A stretch of DNA of 64,000 nt from Alphaproteobacteria bacterium PA2 (GCA_002256425.1 NKIZ01000001.1:1647001-1711000); one strand, 5' to 3'; numbered from the stretch's first letter, positions 17,734 to 26,287 are shown. Notes: a model not told the origin generated them from the letters alone. A program made the numbers and translations.

Positions 17734-18040
17734 GCATTCATCCAATTCATCTCAAAGCAGTTTCTCGCCACTCGCCCTGCACGGCCTAGCCCTGATTTGG
17801 CGGAGACCCTTGTTCCTGCCGAAGCGTGGCAACCGGGTTGTAGGCGAAGCGGACAGTAGCATGCTTGGCCTTCGGCGCGCCGAAAGCGGACTTTTTGAAA
17901 GTCTGCGATGAGTCAGGAACGGCCTTAGGAAGATCGTGGAACCAATGGCAGACTTTCCCCCCTCTCGGAACTTTGGATGGTCTGCTCACGGGTAGAAAGC
18001 CCAAGCGTCGACGTTGAGAGTGGTGTCACTACAACCTCCC
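17734..18040. other. Intergenic region upstream of the nuclease/SEC-C gene
   Basis: About 300 bp without a supported gene. A 72-codon open frame on the minus strand (17786-18004) exists, but its middle covers a stretch with repeated AAGCGGAC words (17849, 17880) of a kind I recall as noncoding repeats in related genomes. The word AAAGCGGAC also occurs near 15450 on the far side of the nuclease gene. The promoter of the nuclease/SEC-C gene should lie here, but I cannot point to a confident -35/-10 pair. Confidence 0.4.
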
Positions 18041-19186
18041 TTAAGCCCACACCTCCAGATGATCCCGCCGCTCAATCCTGCGACTGGCCCGCAGGGTCAA
18101 AAGCTCCGACAACCCCGTCTCCGCCAGCAGGGCGGACATGGCGGCCTGATCAGCAGGCGCAGCGGCGTCAAAGACATCCTGGATCTTCTGGAGGAGGTAG
18201 ATCCGGTAGGGCATGACGGCGACGGTGATCTCGTGGCCGCGCCAGGCGAAGCTGGTCAGGCCGATGCCGCGGTCCTGTTTGCGGGGCAGGCCGTTGGTTC
18301 CGGCTTCCAGGTTCGGGTGTCTGGCGATCCAGTCATTGGTGTAGGCGACATAGGCGCGGACTTCGGGAAGGTAGTCCTCGGCCACGAAGGCCAGCAGGGC
18401 CTTGAGGGTGTCGGGGACCTGGTCGTCTTCGAAGAGGTCCGGGGCGACCTCGCCATACTCCCCGGCGTCCTGGTCTGAGGCGTTCATGCGCTCGGTCCAG
18501 CGCCAGACCCGGAAGGCGGTCTGCTTCATCATCTGGGCGGGGTAGGGGTCACGGCCCAGGTGGGCGTAGAGGGGGGCGATCAGGCCGTAGTCGCCCAGGG
18601 TGGGGCGGCCGCCCAGCAAGTAGGGGCAGGCCGCCAGATGGGCCTCGAACAGGGCCAGGAATTGGGCATAGCTGGCCTCGATGGCCGGGATGGACTCCGG
18701 AGAGACGCCGAACTGGCCCATGGCCTTGCGCATGCGGCCGCTGGACATGGCGAAGACTTCGGCCTGGGCCTCGTCAGAGGCGCCGGTGGGGGCCAGGGCG
18801 GCGGGGAAGTCCTTGGCCAGGAAGGCGCGGTTGGTCTCGTCGAAGTTCCAGCGATAGTGCATGGCGGGCCGCAGCAGGCCTTCGCCGCCGAACAGTTCGA
18901 AGATCTGGGCGATCAGACGGTGGCGGGGCGTGTCGGGATAGGCCGGGAGGCGGGTCTGACCCCTGGCCTCGAAGTGGGCGATGATTTCCGAGCCGTCCTG
19001 GACCAGGGATCCGTCATCGGCTTCGAGGATCGGGATGATCCAGCGGCCGGTCCGGGGCACGATCTCGGCGCGGAAACGGGCCTCGCCGGCGGCGCGGTTT
19101 TCGAAGGGGATGCCCTGCTTGATCAGATAGGACCGGGCCTTGCCGGTATAGAGCGATCCCGGCGTGCCGTAGAGTTTGTAGACCAT
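18041..19186 (-). CDS. Glutathione S-transferase family protein, long form
   Basis: A 381-residue protein. Residues 1-80 are a thioredoxin-like GST N-terminal domain (MVYKLYGTPGSLYTGKARSYLIKQGIPFE ... WIIPILEADDGSLVQDGSEIIAHFEA) with the glutathione-binding DGSEI turn. Residues about 90-225 are the helical GST C-terminal domain. The remaining 150 residues are an extra region without a family I recognise, so the protein is about 1.7 times the usual GST length. Members of this longer type are common in Caulobacterales and sphingomonads, with unknown substrates. It lies 85 bp downstream of the carotenoid oxygenase gene on the same strand. Catalytic activity is not proven by the sequence. Confidence 0.83.
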   Translation of the reverse strand: MVYKLYGTPGSLYTGKARSYLIKQGIPFENRAAGEARFRAEIVPRTGRWIIPILEADDGSLVQDGSEIIAHFEARGQTRLPAYPDTPRHRLIAQIFELFGGEGLLRPAMHYRWNFDETNRAFLAKDFPAALAPTGASDEAQAEVFAMSSGRMRKAMGQFGVSPESIPAIEASYAQFLALFEAHLAACPYLLGGRPTLGDYGLIAPLYAHLGRDPYPAQMMKQTAFRVWRWTERMNASDQDAGEYGEVAPDLFEDDQVPDTLKALLAFVAEDYLPEVRAYVAYTNDWIARHPNLEAGTNGLPRKQDRGIGLTSFAWRGHEITVAVMPYRIYLLQKIQDVFDAAAPADQAAMSALLAETGLSELLTLRASRRIERRDHLEVWA

Positions 19187-19271
19187 CGATTTTCCCCGCC
19201 CGACTTTCCGGAACAGCTATCAGCGGATTGGCTGGCGCGCTCAAGGGGGCAGGGCGGGGAAAACGACAGGG

Positions 19272-20717
19272 TCAGGCGGCGGTGGGCGCCCAGTTGCCGT
19301 GGAAGCCGGGCGGAATCCGGTGGGGGATGTGAACCTCCGCCTGGGGGGCGCCTTCGAAGTTGTCGGCGTTGAGGATCACCAGGGCGGTGGTCTGGGCTTT
19401 CAGATCGACCACATAGCCCATCAGCCAGCCGTCATCCTCGGCCTTGGCGCCTGATCTCGGGATGAAGACGAATTCGCCGGGCAGGCGGCCTTCGCCGAAG
19501 TCGTGGACCTGGCGGGTTCCGGCCTCAAGGTCGTGCTTGTAGATCCGGGTCTGGTCCGGGGCGGCGGCGTCAAAGCCTTTGGGCAGGGACATGGCGTAGG
19601 CATAGCGATAGGGCTTGCCCATCAGGGTCTCGTTGGGGCGCGGGAATTCCTGGCTCTCTGCGTCGATCACCTTGCGGGCGACGGTCTTTGCCGCGGGATC
19701 AATGGTCCAGCGCTCGAAGGGAACGGTGTTGGAATCCGGCCCGCCGGTGGTTTCGGCGAACATGGTGTCGTGGGCGCAGACGTCGAGGATGACCTTGCCG
19801 TCCGCCGTCTCATAGCCATTGCAGGGATGGAAGACATAGCAGGGCTCCACATCGCACCAGATGATCTCGTCGGCGGTTCCGGTCTTGGGCAGAAGGCCGA
19901 CCCGGGCCTTGTGGTCGGGGTTCCAGCGATAGGGGAAGGCGTGGCCGGCCAGCATGGTCTTCATGGAGAAGGTCACCGGCAGGTCGAGAATGATCACATA
20001 GTTCCTGGTGATCATGCAGTCGTGGATGGAGGGGCCATTGCGGACAGGGATCGGCAGTTCGCGGGTTACCTGGCCCTGGGCGTTCACCACCACGTGGCGG
20101 ATGGTGTTGAGCTCTGGCCCCTCATAGCAGATGGCGTGCATGTCGCCGGTGTCGGGATCCAGATGGGGGTGGGCCGAGAAGCCGCCCTTCAGCGTGCCGC
20201 CAAAGGGGTCGTGGGCGAGGGTTTCCAGGTCTTCGCCCAGACGAACCGGATAACCGCCGGCCTCCACCAGGGCCCAGGTGGTTCCGGCATGGCCCAGGAC
20301 ATTGGTGTTGACCGTGTCAGAGGGGCCGTGGCGCGGACCGGGCGCCTCTGGCTCGCCGAGGGCCTTGGAGACCTTCTTCGAGCGGATCCAGCGATTGCGG
20401 TACCAGAGGGCCTGACCGTCCTTCAGCCGCACCCCGTGGACCATGCCGTCGCCGGTGAACCAGTGATAGGCCGCAGGGTTGGGCGGCGTCGCGGGGTTCG
20501 GGCCAATGCGCAGATAGCGGCCGTCCAGCTCCTTCGGGATTTCGCCGGTGACGCTGAGGGTTTCAAGGGTCAGCTCGGCGTCCATCGGCTTGTGGACACC
20601 TTCCAGATAGGGGCTGGTCGCTTCGGTGGCGGCCAGACGGGCGCGATTGATGTCAGCCACCATGCCAAGGCCCTTGGTGACCGTGGCGCGGATGGCGGTT
20701 TCGATGGGGCTGGACAT
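19272..20717 (-). CDS. Carotenoid cleavage oxygenase family protein (lignostilbene dioxygenase-like)
   Basis: I start at the ATG at 20717 (MSSPIETAIRATV), 481 residues; the frame extends upstream only as antisense of the TetR gene. It is a beta-propeller non-haem iron oxygenase. Candidate iron-binding histidines are in FSAHPHLDPDTGD, SIHDCMITRNY, CYVFHPCNGYE and, near the C-terminus, PPGFHGNWAPT, matching the four-His pattern of the family. The early DGRYLRIGPNPATPP is diagnostic. Such enzymes cleave a C=C bond in carotenoids or stilbenes with O2. The gene is divergent from a TetR regulator with 48 bp between them, and a palindromic operator sits in that gap, so repression by that regulator is likely. 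Confidence 0.92.
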   Translation of the reverse strand: MSSPIETAIRATVTKGLGMVADINRARLAATEATSPYLEGVHKPMDAELTLETLSVTGEIPKELDGRYLRIGPNPATPPNPAAYHWFTGDGMVHGVRLKDGQALWYRNRWIRSKKVSKALGEPEAPGPRHGPSDTVNTNVLGHAGTTWALVEAGGYPVRLGEDLETLAHDPFGGTLKGGFSAHPHLDPDTGDMHAICYEGPELNTIRHVVVNAQGQVTRELPIPVRNGPSIHDCMITRNYVIILDLPVTFSMKTMLAGHAFPYRWNPDHKARVGLLPKTGTADEIIWCDVEPCYVFHPCNGYETADGKVILDVCAHDTMFAETTGGPDSNTVPFERWTIDPAAKTVARKVIDAESQEFPRPNETLMGKPYRYAYAMSLPKGFDAAAPDQTRIYKHDLEAGTRQVHDFGEGRLPGEFVFIPRSGAKAEDDGWLMGYVVDLKAQTTALVILNADNFEGAPQAEVHIPHRIPPGFHGNWAPTAA

Positions 20718-20748
20718 GACAGGCCTGCTCTTGAGTGGGGGAGATGAA

Positions 20749-20767
20749 ATGTTTACAGTGGAAACAT
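20749..20767. promoter_or_regulatory. Palindromic operator between carotenoid oxygenase and TetR genes
   Basis: The 19-bp site ATGTTTACAGTGGAAACAT has 6-bp perfect outer arms (ATGTTT/AAACAT) and four further matching inner bases. It ends on the first two bases of the TetR start codon. A sequence matching 11 of 12 bases of its left half lies inverted at 20783-20794 (ATGTTGACAGTG on the minus strand), inside the first codons of the TetR gene. TetR-family repressors commonly bind such palindromes next to their own gene. Confidence 0.6.
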
Positions 20768-21365
20768 GTCCGCAGATGCTAACACTGTCAACATCGAAAA
20801 CGGCAAGCGCCCCTATCATCACGGGGACCTGCGGGCGGCCCTGGTGAAGGCGGGGCTGGACCTGCTGGAAACCCAGTCGGCGGAGGGGCTGAGCCTGCGG
20901 GAAGTCGCCCGTCAGGTGGGGGTCAGTCCGACGGCGGTCTACCGGCACTTTCCCAACAAGCAGAGCCTGCTCTACGCCCTCTGCAAGCACGGTGCGGACG
21001 GCCTCTACGAGGCCCAGGCCGCGGCCATGAAGGCGGCTGGCGGTGGTCCGGCGGGCTTTGCGGCCACAGGCCAGGCCTATGTGCGCTACGCCCTGGCCAA
21101 TCCGGCCCTGTTCCGTCTGCTCATGACCACTAAACCGCCCGCCGAGATGCTTGATCCCGAAGGGACCTATGTGGACGCCGCCATGGACCTTCTGCGACGC
21201 AATGTGGCGGCCGTGCTTCCCGCTGATGCATCTCCGGATGTGCGGAAGGCGGCCGTGACCCTGGCCTGGTCCCAGGTCCACGGCATGGCCATGCTGATGC
21301 TGGACGGCCAGCTTCCGGCGGATGAGAAGCTGATTTCAGTGATCGGACGCGCCGCGCCTTTCTGA
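20766..21365 (+). CDS. TetR/AcrR family transcriptional regulator
   Basis: A 199-residue regulator. The N-terminal DNA-binding domain (about 15-62) shows the classical TetR pattern HHGDLRAALVKAGLDLL followed by LREVARQVGVSPTAVYRHFPNKQSLLYAL, with the recognition helix in SPTAVYRHF. The C-terminal part resembles the WHG domain seen in regulators of this subgroup (PALFRLLMTTKPPAEML). It is divergent from the carotenoid oxygenase gene and probably represses it and itself through the palindrome at 20749-20767. Its ligand is unknown; a carotenoid- or stilbene-derived compound would be a natural guess. Three repeat units follow directly after its stop codon. Confidence 0.93.
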   Translation: MSADANTVNIENGKRPYHHGDLRAALVKAGLDLLETQSAEGLSLREVARQVGVSPTAVYRHFPNKQSLLYALCKHGADGLYEAQAAAMKAAGGGPAGFAATGQAYVRYALANPALFRLLMTTKPPAEMLDPEGTYVDAAMDLLRRNVAAVLPADASPDVRKAAVTLAWSQVHGMAMLMLDGQLPADEKLISVIGRAAPF

Positions 21366-21387
21366 TGAAGGCCACAAGCGATCCACC

Positions 21388-21846
21388 ACCCCGGTCATAC
21401 CGGCGAAGGCCGGTATCCAGTTCATAGGTCACACCCTGTCCAGAGAGGCCGCTCCTTGGGCTTGCATGCCACGCTGAGCCTTACGAACTGGACCCCGGCC
21501 TCCGCCGGGGTGACCGGTGTTTCGGGATAGCCCGCGATCGACTTTCCACCCTCGGTCATACCGGCGAAGGCCGGTATCCAGTTCATAGGTCACACCCTGT
21601 CCGGAGAGGCCGCTCCAGGGGCTTGCATGCCACGTTGAGCCCTACGAACTGGACCCCGGCCTCCGCCGGGGTGACCGGTGTTTGGGGAATGGCCGCGCTC
21701 GACTTCCCACCCCCGGTCATGCCGGCGAAGGCCGGTATCCAGGTCATAGGTCACGCCCTGTCCGGAGAGGCCGCTCCCGGGGCATGCATGCAACACTGAG
21801 CCCTAGGAACTGGACCCCGGCCTCCGCCGGGGTGACCGGTGTTTGG
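21388..21846. repeat. Three tandem copies of a 161-bp unit, each with two inverted REP-like palindromes
   Basis: The word CGGTCATACC (CGGTCATGCC in copy 3) begins at 21392, 21553 and 21714, giving a period of exactly 161 bp. Each unit has a first palindrome around CCGGCGAAGGCCGG and a second around CCCCGGCCTCCGCCGGGG. The first, read on the minus strand, is nearly the same as the second (both begin GAACTGGA and end TGACC), so a unit is two REP-like elements facing each other, separated by about 80 bp that also repeat. This fills the whole 500-bp gap between the TetR gene and the convergent alkylsulfatase gene. Similar GC-rich palindromes are dispersed in related genomes. The long period excludes a CRISPR. 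Confidence 0.9.
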
Positions 21847-21866
21847 GGTCAGGTCGCATCATTGTC

Positions 21867-23750
21867 CTAGGGCGCGACGATCTCGAACCAGAAGTCGAAC
21901 TGGTCCAGCAGACTGAGCAGGTCCTGGAACTCGGCCGTGTTTCCGGAAACCTTCCCCGCCGCCACGGCGTCCGCCATGGTGGCTTCGCCGATCAGCAGGG
22001 CGATCAGGGCGGCGCAGGTCAGGGAGACTTCGTGTGCCTGTCCCGCTGTATGGCCGGGAGCATGGTGCATGACGCCATTGCGGACGCTCAAGCTGAAGCC
22101 TTCGCCCGTCTCGGTGAAGGTCAGGTTGAAAGCGAAGGTGCGCTCGCCGATCTCATCGCCATTCAGCCGGACCGCCAGGGCCTCCAGCAGACTGCCGGGG
22201 GGGAGGGCGCGGAGCTGACCCGCCGCCCCTTGCCGGGGCTTGTCTGACTTGGGCCGCGGATTGCGCAGCTCCTGGGCGCCGGTGAGATAGAAGGCGCGCC
22301 AGGGGCCGGACTCGGCCTGATAACCCATCTGTTCCAGGGCGTTGGCCTGCAGGGTCCGGGCCGCGACATTGTCGGGCTCGGCGAAGACCAGGTGGTTCAC
22401 CAGTTCGGCCACCCAGCGATAGTCGCCCTGGTCGAAGGCGTCCTGGGCCTGGGCCAGCAGGGCGTCCGCGCCGCCGGCCAGGGCGACATAGCGGGCGCCG
22501 GCCTGGACGGGAGGGTGCTTGTGGAGGTTGGCCGGATTGCCGTCGAACCAGCCCAGATAGCGCTGATAGACCGCCTTGGCGTTGTGATTGAGCGTCCCGT
22601 AATAGCTGCGGGTATGCCATTCGGCCTCGAGGCTGGGGGGCAGGCGGAGGCGCTCGGCGATCTCGGTGGGGTTCAGGCCGTGATTGGCCAGGCGCAGGGT
22701 CTGGTCGTGGATGAACTTGTAGAGGTCGCCCTGCTTGGCCAGGAAGTCCCGAGCCCGGTCCTGACCCCAGCGGGGCCAGTGGTGGCTGGCGAAGAGGACG
22801 TCGGTGTCCTCGCAGAACATGGCTGAGGCTTCGTCGATATAGTGGCTCCATGACCGGGCGTCCCGCACCAGGGCGCCGCGCGGGGTGTAGAGATTATGCA
22901 GGTTGCAGGTGCAGTTCTCGGCCATGCAGAGGGCGCGGAACTGCGGGAAGAAGAAGTTCATCTCGGCCGGGGCTTCTGTGTCCGGCGTCACCTGGAAGAC
23001 GATGTCCACGCCATCGACAGTCAGGCGCGATCCGGTGGTCGAGACGCTCTCGGTGGGCGGGACCAGGGTGACCTTGCCGGTGGAGACCGTCTTGCCGAGG
23101 CCGGAGTCCACATGGCCGCGAGGGCCCTTGGGCAGGGTTGCCCCGTACATGTAGGTGGCCCGGCGGCCCATGACATTGCCCAGCAGGACGTTCTCACTGA
23201 CCGCCTCGGCCAGGAATCCTTCCGGTGCGATGATCCGCAGGCCATTGCGGATGTCCTCGTCGGACAGCACCCCCATGACCCCGCCATAGTGGTCCACATG
23301 GCTGTGCGTATAGATCACCGCTGTCACCGGCTTGTCGCCCCGGTGCTGGCGCATGAGGGCCAGGGCCGCCCGGGCGGTTTCCTCGGAAATCAGGGGATCA
23401 ATGACGATATAGCCGGTCTTGCCCTCGATGAAGGTGATGTTGGAAATGTCGAAATTGCGGACTTGGTAGATGCCCGGCGTCACCTCGAACAGGCCATGGA
23501 TGGCGTTCAGCCGGGCCTGACGCCAGAGGCTGGGATTGACCGTATCCGGGCGTTCGCCATCGAGGAAATCGAAGGGCTTGAGGCTCCAGACATTGTTTCC
23601 TGCGGGGCCGGTGATGGTCGCGTCGGGAATGGTCCCAAGAAAGCCCCGTCGGGCGTCCCTGAAATCCTGGCCGTCGTCGACCGGCAGGAGGTGCTCAAGG
23701 GCGGCGTGGGCGGCGCGGGTGAATGGGGTCGCGTCCTGCTGCTGTGACAT
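21867..23750 (-). CDS. Alkyl sulfatase, metallo-beta-lactamase fold (SdsA/YjcS-like)
   Basis: A 627-residue protein with a binuclear zinc motif THSHVDH (His149, His151, Asp153, His154), further metal-ligand regions in ENCTCNLHNLYTPRGA and FASHHWPRWG, then a helical dimerisation domain (about 390-500) and a C-terminal SCP2-like domain (about 510-625). These are the three domains of SdsA1-type primary or secondary alkylsulfatases, which hydrolyse alkyl sulfate esters to alcohol and sulfate. No N-terminal signal peptide is visible, unlike the secreted Pseudomonas enzyme, so it may act in the cytoplasm. The ribosome binding site GGGAGGACAG before the ATG is strong. A 16-bp inverted repeat lies just upstream. 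Confidence 0.93.
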   Translation of the reverse strand: MSQQQDATPFTRAAHAALEHLLPVDDGQDFRDARRGFLGTIPDATITGPAGNNVWSLKPFDFLDGERPDTVNPSLWRQARLNAIHGLFEVTPGIYQVRNFDISNITFIEGKTGYIVIDPLISEETARAALALMRQHRGDKPVTAVIYTHSHVDHYGGVMGVLSDEDIRNGLRIIAPEGFLAEAVSENVLLGNVMGRRATYMYGATLPKGPRGHVDSGLGKTVSTGKVTLVPPTESVSTTGSRLTVDGVDIVFQVTPDTEAPAEMNFFFPQFRALCMAENCTCNLHNLYTPRGALVRDARSWSHYIDEASAMFCEDTDVLFASHHWPRWGQDRARDFLAKQGDLYKFIHDQTLRLANHGLNPTEIAERLRLPPSLEAEWHTRSYYGTLNHNAKAVYQRYLGWFDGNPANLHKHPPVQAGARYVALAGGADALLAQAQDAFDQGDYRWVAELVNHLVFAEPDNVAARTLQANALEQMGYQAESGPWRAFYLTGAQELRNPRPKSDKPRQGAAGQLRALPPGSLLEALAVRLNGDEIGERTFAFNLTFTETGEGFSLSVRNGVMHHAPGHTAGQAHEVSLTCAALIALLIGEATMADAVAAGKVSGNTAEFQDLLSLLDQFDFWFEIVAP

Positions 23751-24078
23751 CTGTCCTCCCGGGGATGATCTTCAACCGAAGATTAGCGTCGAATGGGCGC
23801 GCCGTCAGGACGGGTTCCGGGCTTTAATTCTGCACGCCTTTACGGCGCTCGGGTTGGCTGCGCATTGAGGCCCAGAGCCCGGAGCGTCCCGCGGCCTCAA
23901 CCCAGACATGAATGTCTGTAATCGCGATGCTGCAAGGCTTCCCTAAATTGAGTAGAAACCACAACCTCTAGCGGCTGAAGGGGATGAAAAGCACGAGTCC
24001 CGGTTGATTTTTCAATCGAGTATTAAGGGTGCTCGCTTAGGTCTGGCGCTACCGGGCGTAGTTCCGGGTTCAATCGTG
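23751..24078. other. Divergent intergenic region with a small inverted repeat
   Basis: A 328-bp gap between the alkylsulfatase (minus) and TadG-like (plus) genes. The perfect inverted repeat ATCTTC-AACC-GAAGAT at 23768-23783 lies 18 bp upstream of the alkylsulfatase ATG and could be an operator or a short hairpin in its leader. The rest, including an AT-richer stretch near 23940-24020 before the TadG-like gene, shows no gene and no promoter that I can place with confidence. Confidence 0.45.
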
Positions 24079-25389
24079 ATGGTCATGAGCTTCAACCTTC
24101 GGCAGCGCCTTGGCGCCAAATTGCGAGCTTTTGGCGCGGCCCGCGGCGGAAACGTCGCGGTGATGTTCGCCCTGACCTTTTCCACGGTCATGATGCTGTC
24201 CGGCTTTGCCGTCGACTTCCAGCGCAGCAGCGGCGTGAAGCAGAGACTGCAGGACATTGCCGACCAGGCCGCCCTGGCGGGTGTCGGGCATAATGCGGTC
24301 TATGATGGCGAATCCTACCGATACGACGCCGGGAAATCCAAGGCGGCGGCCAAGGCCTTCTTCGAAGCCAATCTGAAACTTGCTGACTTCGGCGACGATG
24401 TGGTGGTTACGCCCAGCTACAAGGCCGTCGTGGACGGCGCCAGCGTGACGGCGACCGTGGGCTACAAGGCGCGGGTCAAGACAGTCATAGCCGGCATGTT
24501 CGGCATGAGCACAATGAAGGTGTCCGGCCAGGCCGTCGGCAATTCCGCCACGCCAAACTATGTCGACATCATTGTTCTGGTGGATACCTCGCCTTCAATG
24601 CTCATGGGCGCCTCTGATGCAGACCAGGACACAATGATCGCAAAGTCTGGCTGTTATCTGGCCTGCCACGGCCAGGAGGCCGGATATCGCGCGCTGGGGG
24701 TCGTCTTCCGCCTTGATGTGGTCGCAGCCGCTGTGGCGGCCATGATCGATGACCTGAAGACCAATACCCTGGTGCCCCAGCAGTACAGGGTGACCATCTA
24801 CGGGTTCTCAAACACCCTCTTCAAGATCCAGAACGCCACGACGGACCTTGATGTCGCCAAGGCCGCGGCCGCAAACATTGAGGCCATGGATCCCGAAGGC
24901 ACGAACAGCACCAAGAGCCTGCAACAGCTGGCTCAATCCCTGCCGACAGGCGGCACGGGCTCAGACATCAACCACCGTCAGCAATTCATGCTGCTGTTTA
25001 CGGACGGCACCACAAATGACGTGGCGCGGAACTATGACGCCGCCGGCAATTATATCGGCTGGAAGGTCAATCCGGACTTCACGGCCTTTGCCCCGACACA
25101 GCCCGTGGGCTGGCGAACCCAGGGTTTCAATCCTGCTGACTGTGCGCCGATCAAGGCCAAGAAGACGACGGTCATGACCCTGAACACGACCTATGTGGTC
25201 CGCCCCGGCGAGACCGACCAGCGTACCCTGTTCATCAAGGACAAGCTGCTGGACAAGATCGAAAACAACATGGCCCAGTGCGCCAGCCAGTCGGACTATG
25301 CTTTCGTGGCCAATGATGCAGCTCAGATCAAGGATGCGACCGAGAAGCTGACCCTGGCGCTTCTGTCTTCAGCCCACATTACCAACTGA
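24079..25389 (+). CDS. TadG-like pilus-assembly / von Willebrand factor A domain protein
   Basis: I place the start at the ATG at 24079 (MVMSFNLRQRL; a second ATG two codons later is equally good), about 436 residues. The N-terminus has a TadE/TadG-type membrane segment (GGNVAVMFALTFSTVMMLSGFAVDFQRSS) followed by the typical LQDIADQAALAG helix. After about residue 155 comes a VWA domain with the MIDAS motif DTSPS in VDIIVLVDTSPSML. Proteins of this kind are minor pilins or surface proteins of the Tad (Flp) pilus, held in the inner membrane with the VWA domain outside. No other tad genes are nearby, so it is an orphan. It converges with, and overlaps by 11 bp, the COG0523 GTPase gene. Confidence 0.87.
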   Translation: MVMSFNLRQRLGAKLRAFGAARGGNVAVMFALTFSTVMMLSGFAVDFQRSSGVKQRLQDIADQAALAGVGHNAVYDGESYRYDAGKSKAAAKAFFEANLKLADFGDDVVVTPSYKAVVDGASVTATVGYKARVKTVIAGMFGMSTMKVSGQAVGNSATPNYVDIIVLVDTSPSMLMGASDADQDTMIAKSGCYLACHGQEAGYRALGVVFRLDVVAAAVAAMIDDLKTNTLVPQQYRVTIYGFSNTLFKIQNATTDLDVAKAAAANIEAMDPEGTNSTKSLQQLAQSLPTGGTGSDINHRQQFMLLFTDGTTNDVARNYDAAGNYIGWKVNPDFTAFAPTQPVGWRTQGFNPADCAPIKAKKTTVMTLNTTYVVRPGETDQRTLFIKDKLLDKIENNMAQCASQSDYAFVANDAAQIKDATEKLTLALLSSAHITN

Positions 25390-26287
25390 CGCTGAGGTCC
25401 GCGAAGATCCGGCCCCGCTGGACCGCGTTCTTGCGGGCAATCCAGACCAGGCCCTCGCCCAGGGAGCCCGGGTCGGAAAGCCGCCACCGGCGTCCGGCCA
25501 ATTGAACGCCACGACGTACTCCATCCAGACCGGTCAGGGCGCCCTTGGCCCGGAGTATTCCGCAGGCCGGGTCTGACAGGGCCAGACCCAGACGGTCCAG
25601 ATCCACCGGTCCGTCCGGCAGGAAGACACCGGTCTCGAAAATCTCATCTGCATGATGGTGCAGGGCCCTGGCTTCGCCCGGACCTGCCGGACCAAATATC
25701 AGGGCTGATGGCAGGCGGTTGTGGTCGGTTTCAACAATCGGGGCGGGCAGGGCCAGGCTGCCCAGCCACTGGGCCGTATCGTTCGCCATCCCGGGGGTCA
25801 GCAGGTCTGTCTTGTTCAGAAGCAGCAGGTCGGCCTGGGCCAGCTGCCGCATGACCGTGTCGCCCACATATCGATCTTCTGCAGCGGAACGGACCGTCTC
25901 GGCGTCCATGAGGACAACCACGCCTTCGACAACCAGATCCGCCAGGAGACTGACGGTCTGGGCCACGGCGCCTGGCATGCCTACGCCGCTGGTCTCGATC
26001 AGCAGCAGGTCCGGGCGCGGCTCCCGGGCCAGCAGGGTCTCCAGGGCGCCGATCAGATCTTCACCAATGGTGCAGCAGACACATCCCCCCGCAAGGCTCA
26101 GCACGCCGCCTTCGGCGCCCAGGATCAGATCTGCGTCAATGGCGATTTCGCCGAAGTCATTGACCAGAACGGCGATCCTGCGCCCGTCCGCGGCCCGCAG
26201 CAGGTGGTTGACCAGGGTGGTCTTGCCAGCGCCCAGATAGCCGCCGATCACAACCGCCGGTATGACCTGGGTTCCGGCAGGCGTCAT
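25379..26287 (-). CDS. CobW/COG0523 family GTP-binding metallochaperone
   Basis: Start chosen at the ATG at 26287 (MTPAGTQVIPAVV), which overlaps the stop of the amidohydrolase gene (ATGA); 302 residues. Walker A is GGYLGAGKT (15-23), followed by NDFGEIAIDADLI and the metal-binding CxCC motif at 69-72 (GGCVCC), then Walker B LLIETSG and the base-specificity NKTD. A short CobW C-terminal domain ends the protein. G3E GTPases of this group deliver Zn, Co or Fe to client enzymes. The overlap with a putative metal-dependent amidohydrolase gene suggests that enzyme as a possible client. No Zur box was identified. Its 3' end overlaps the convergent TadG-like gene by 11 bp. Confidence 0.93.
   Translation of the reverse strand: MTPAGTQVIPAVVIGGYLGAGKTTLVNHLLRAADGRRIAVLVNDFGEIAIDADLILGAEGGVLSLAGGCVCCTIGEDLIGALETLLAREPRPDLLLIETSGVGMPGAVAQTVSLLADLVVEGVVVLMDAETVRSAAEDRYVGDTVMRQLAQADLLLLNKTDLLTPGMANDTAQWLGSLALPAPIVETDHNRLPSALIFGPAGPGEARALHHHADEIFETGVFLPDGPVDLDRLGLALSDPACGILRAKGALTGLDGVRRGVQLAGRRWRLSDPGSLGEGLVWIARKNAVQRGRIFADLSVSW

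Noticed and set aside
17786-18004. Small gene of 72 codons on the minus strand
   Set aside because: It has no recognisable family and overlaps repeated AAGCGGAC words that look noncoding.
19503-20747. Plus-strand open frame of 414 codons
   Set aside because: It is opposite the carotenoid oxygenase gene; the translated text is low-complexity Gly/Val-rich shadow.
21388-21846. CRISPR array
   Set aside because: The period is 161 bp, the spacers are also repeated, and no cas genes are near; it is a palindromic tandem repeat.
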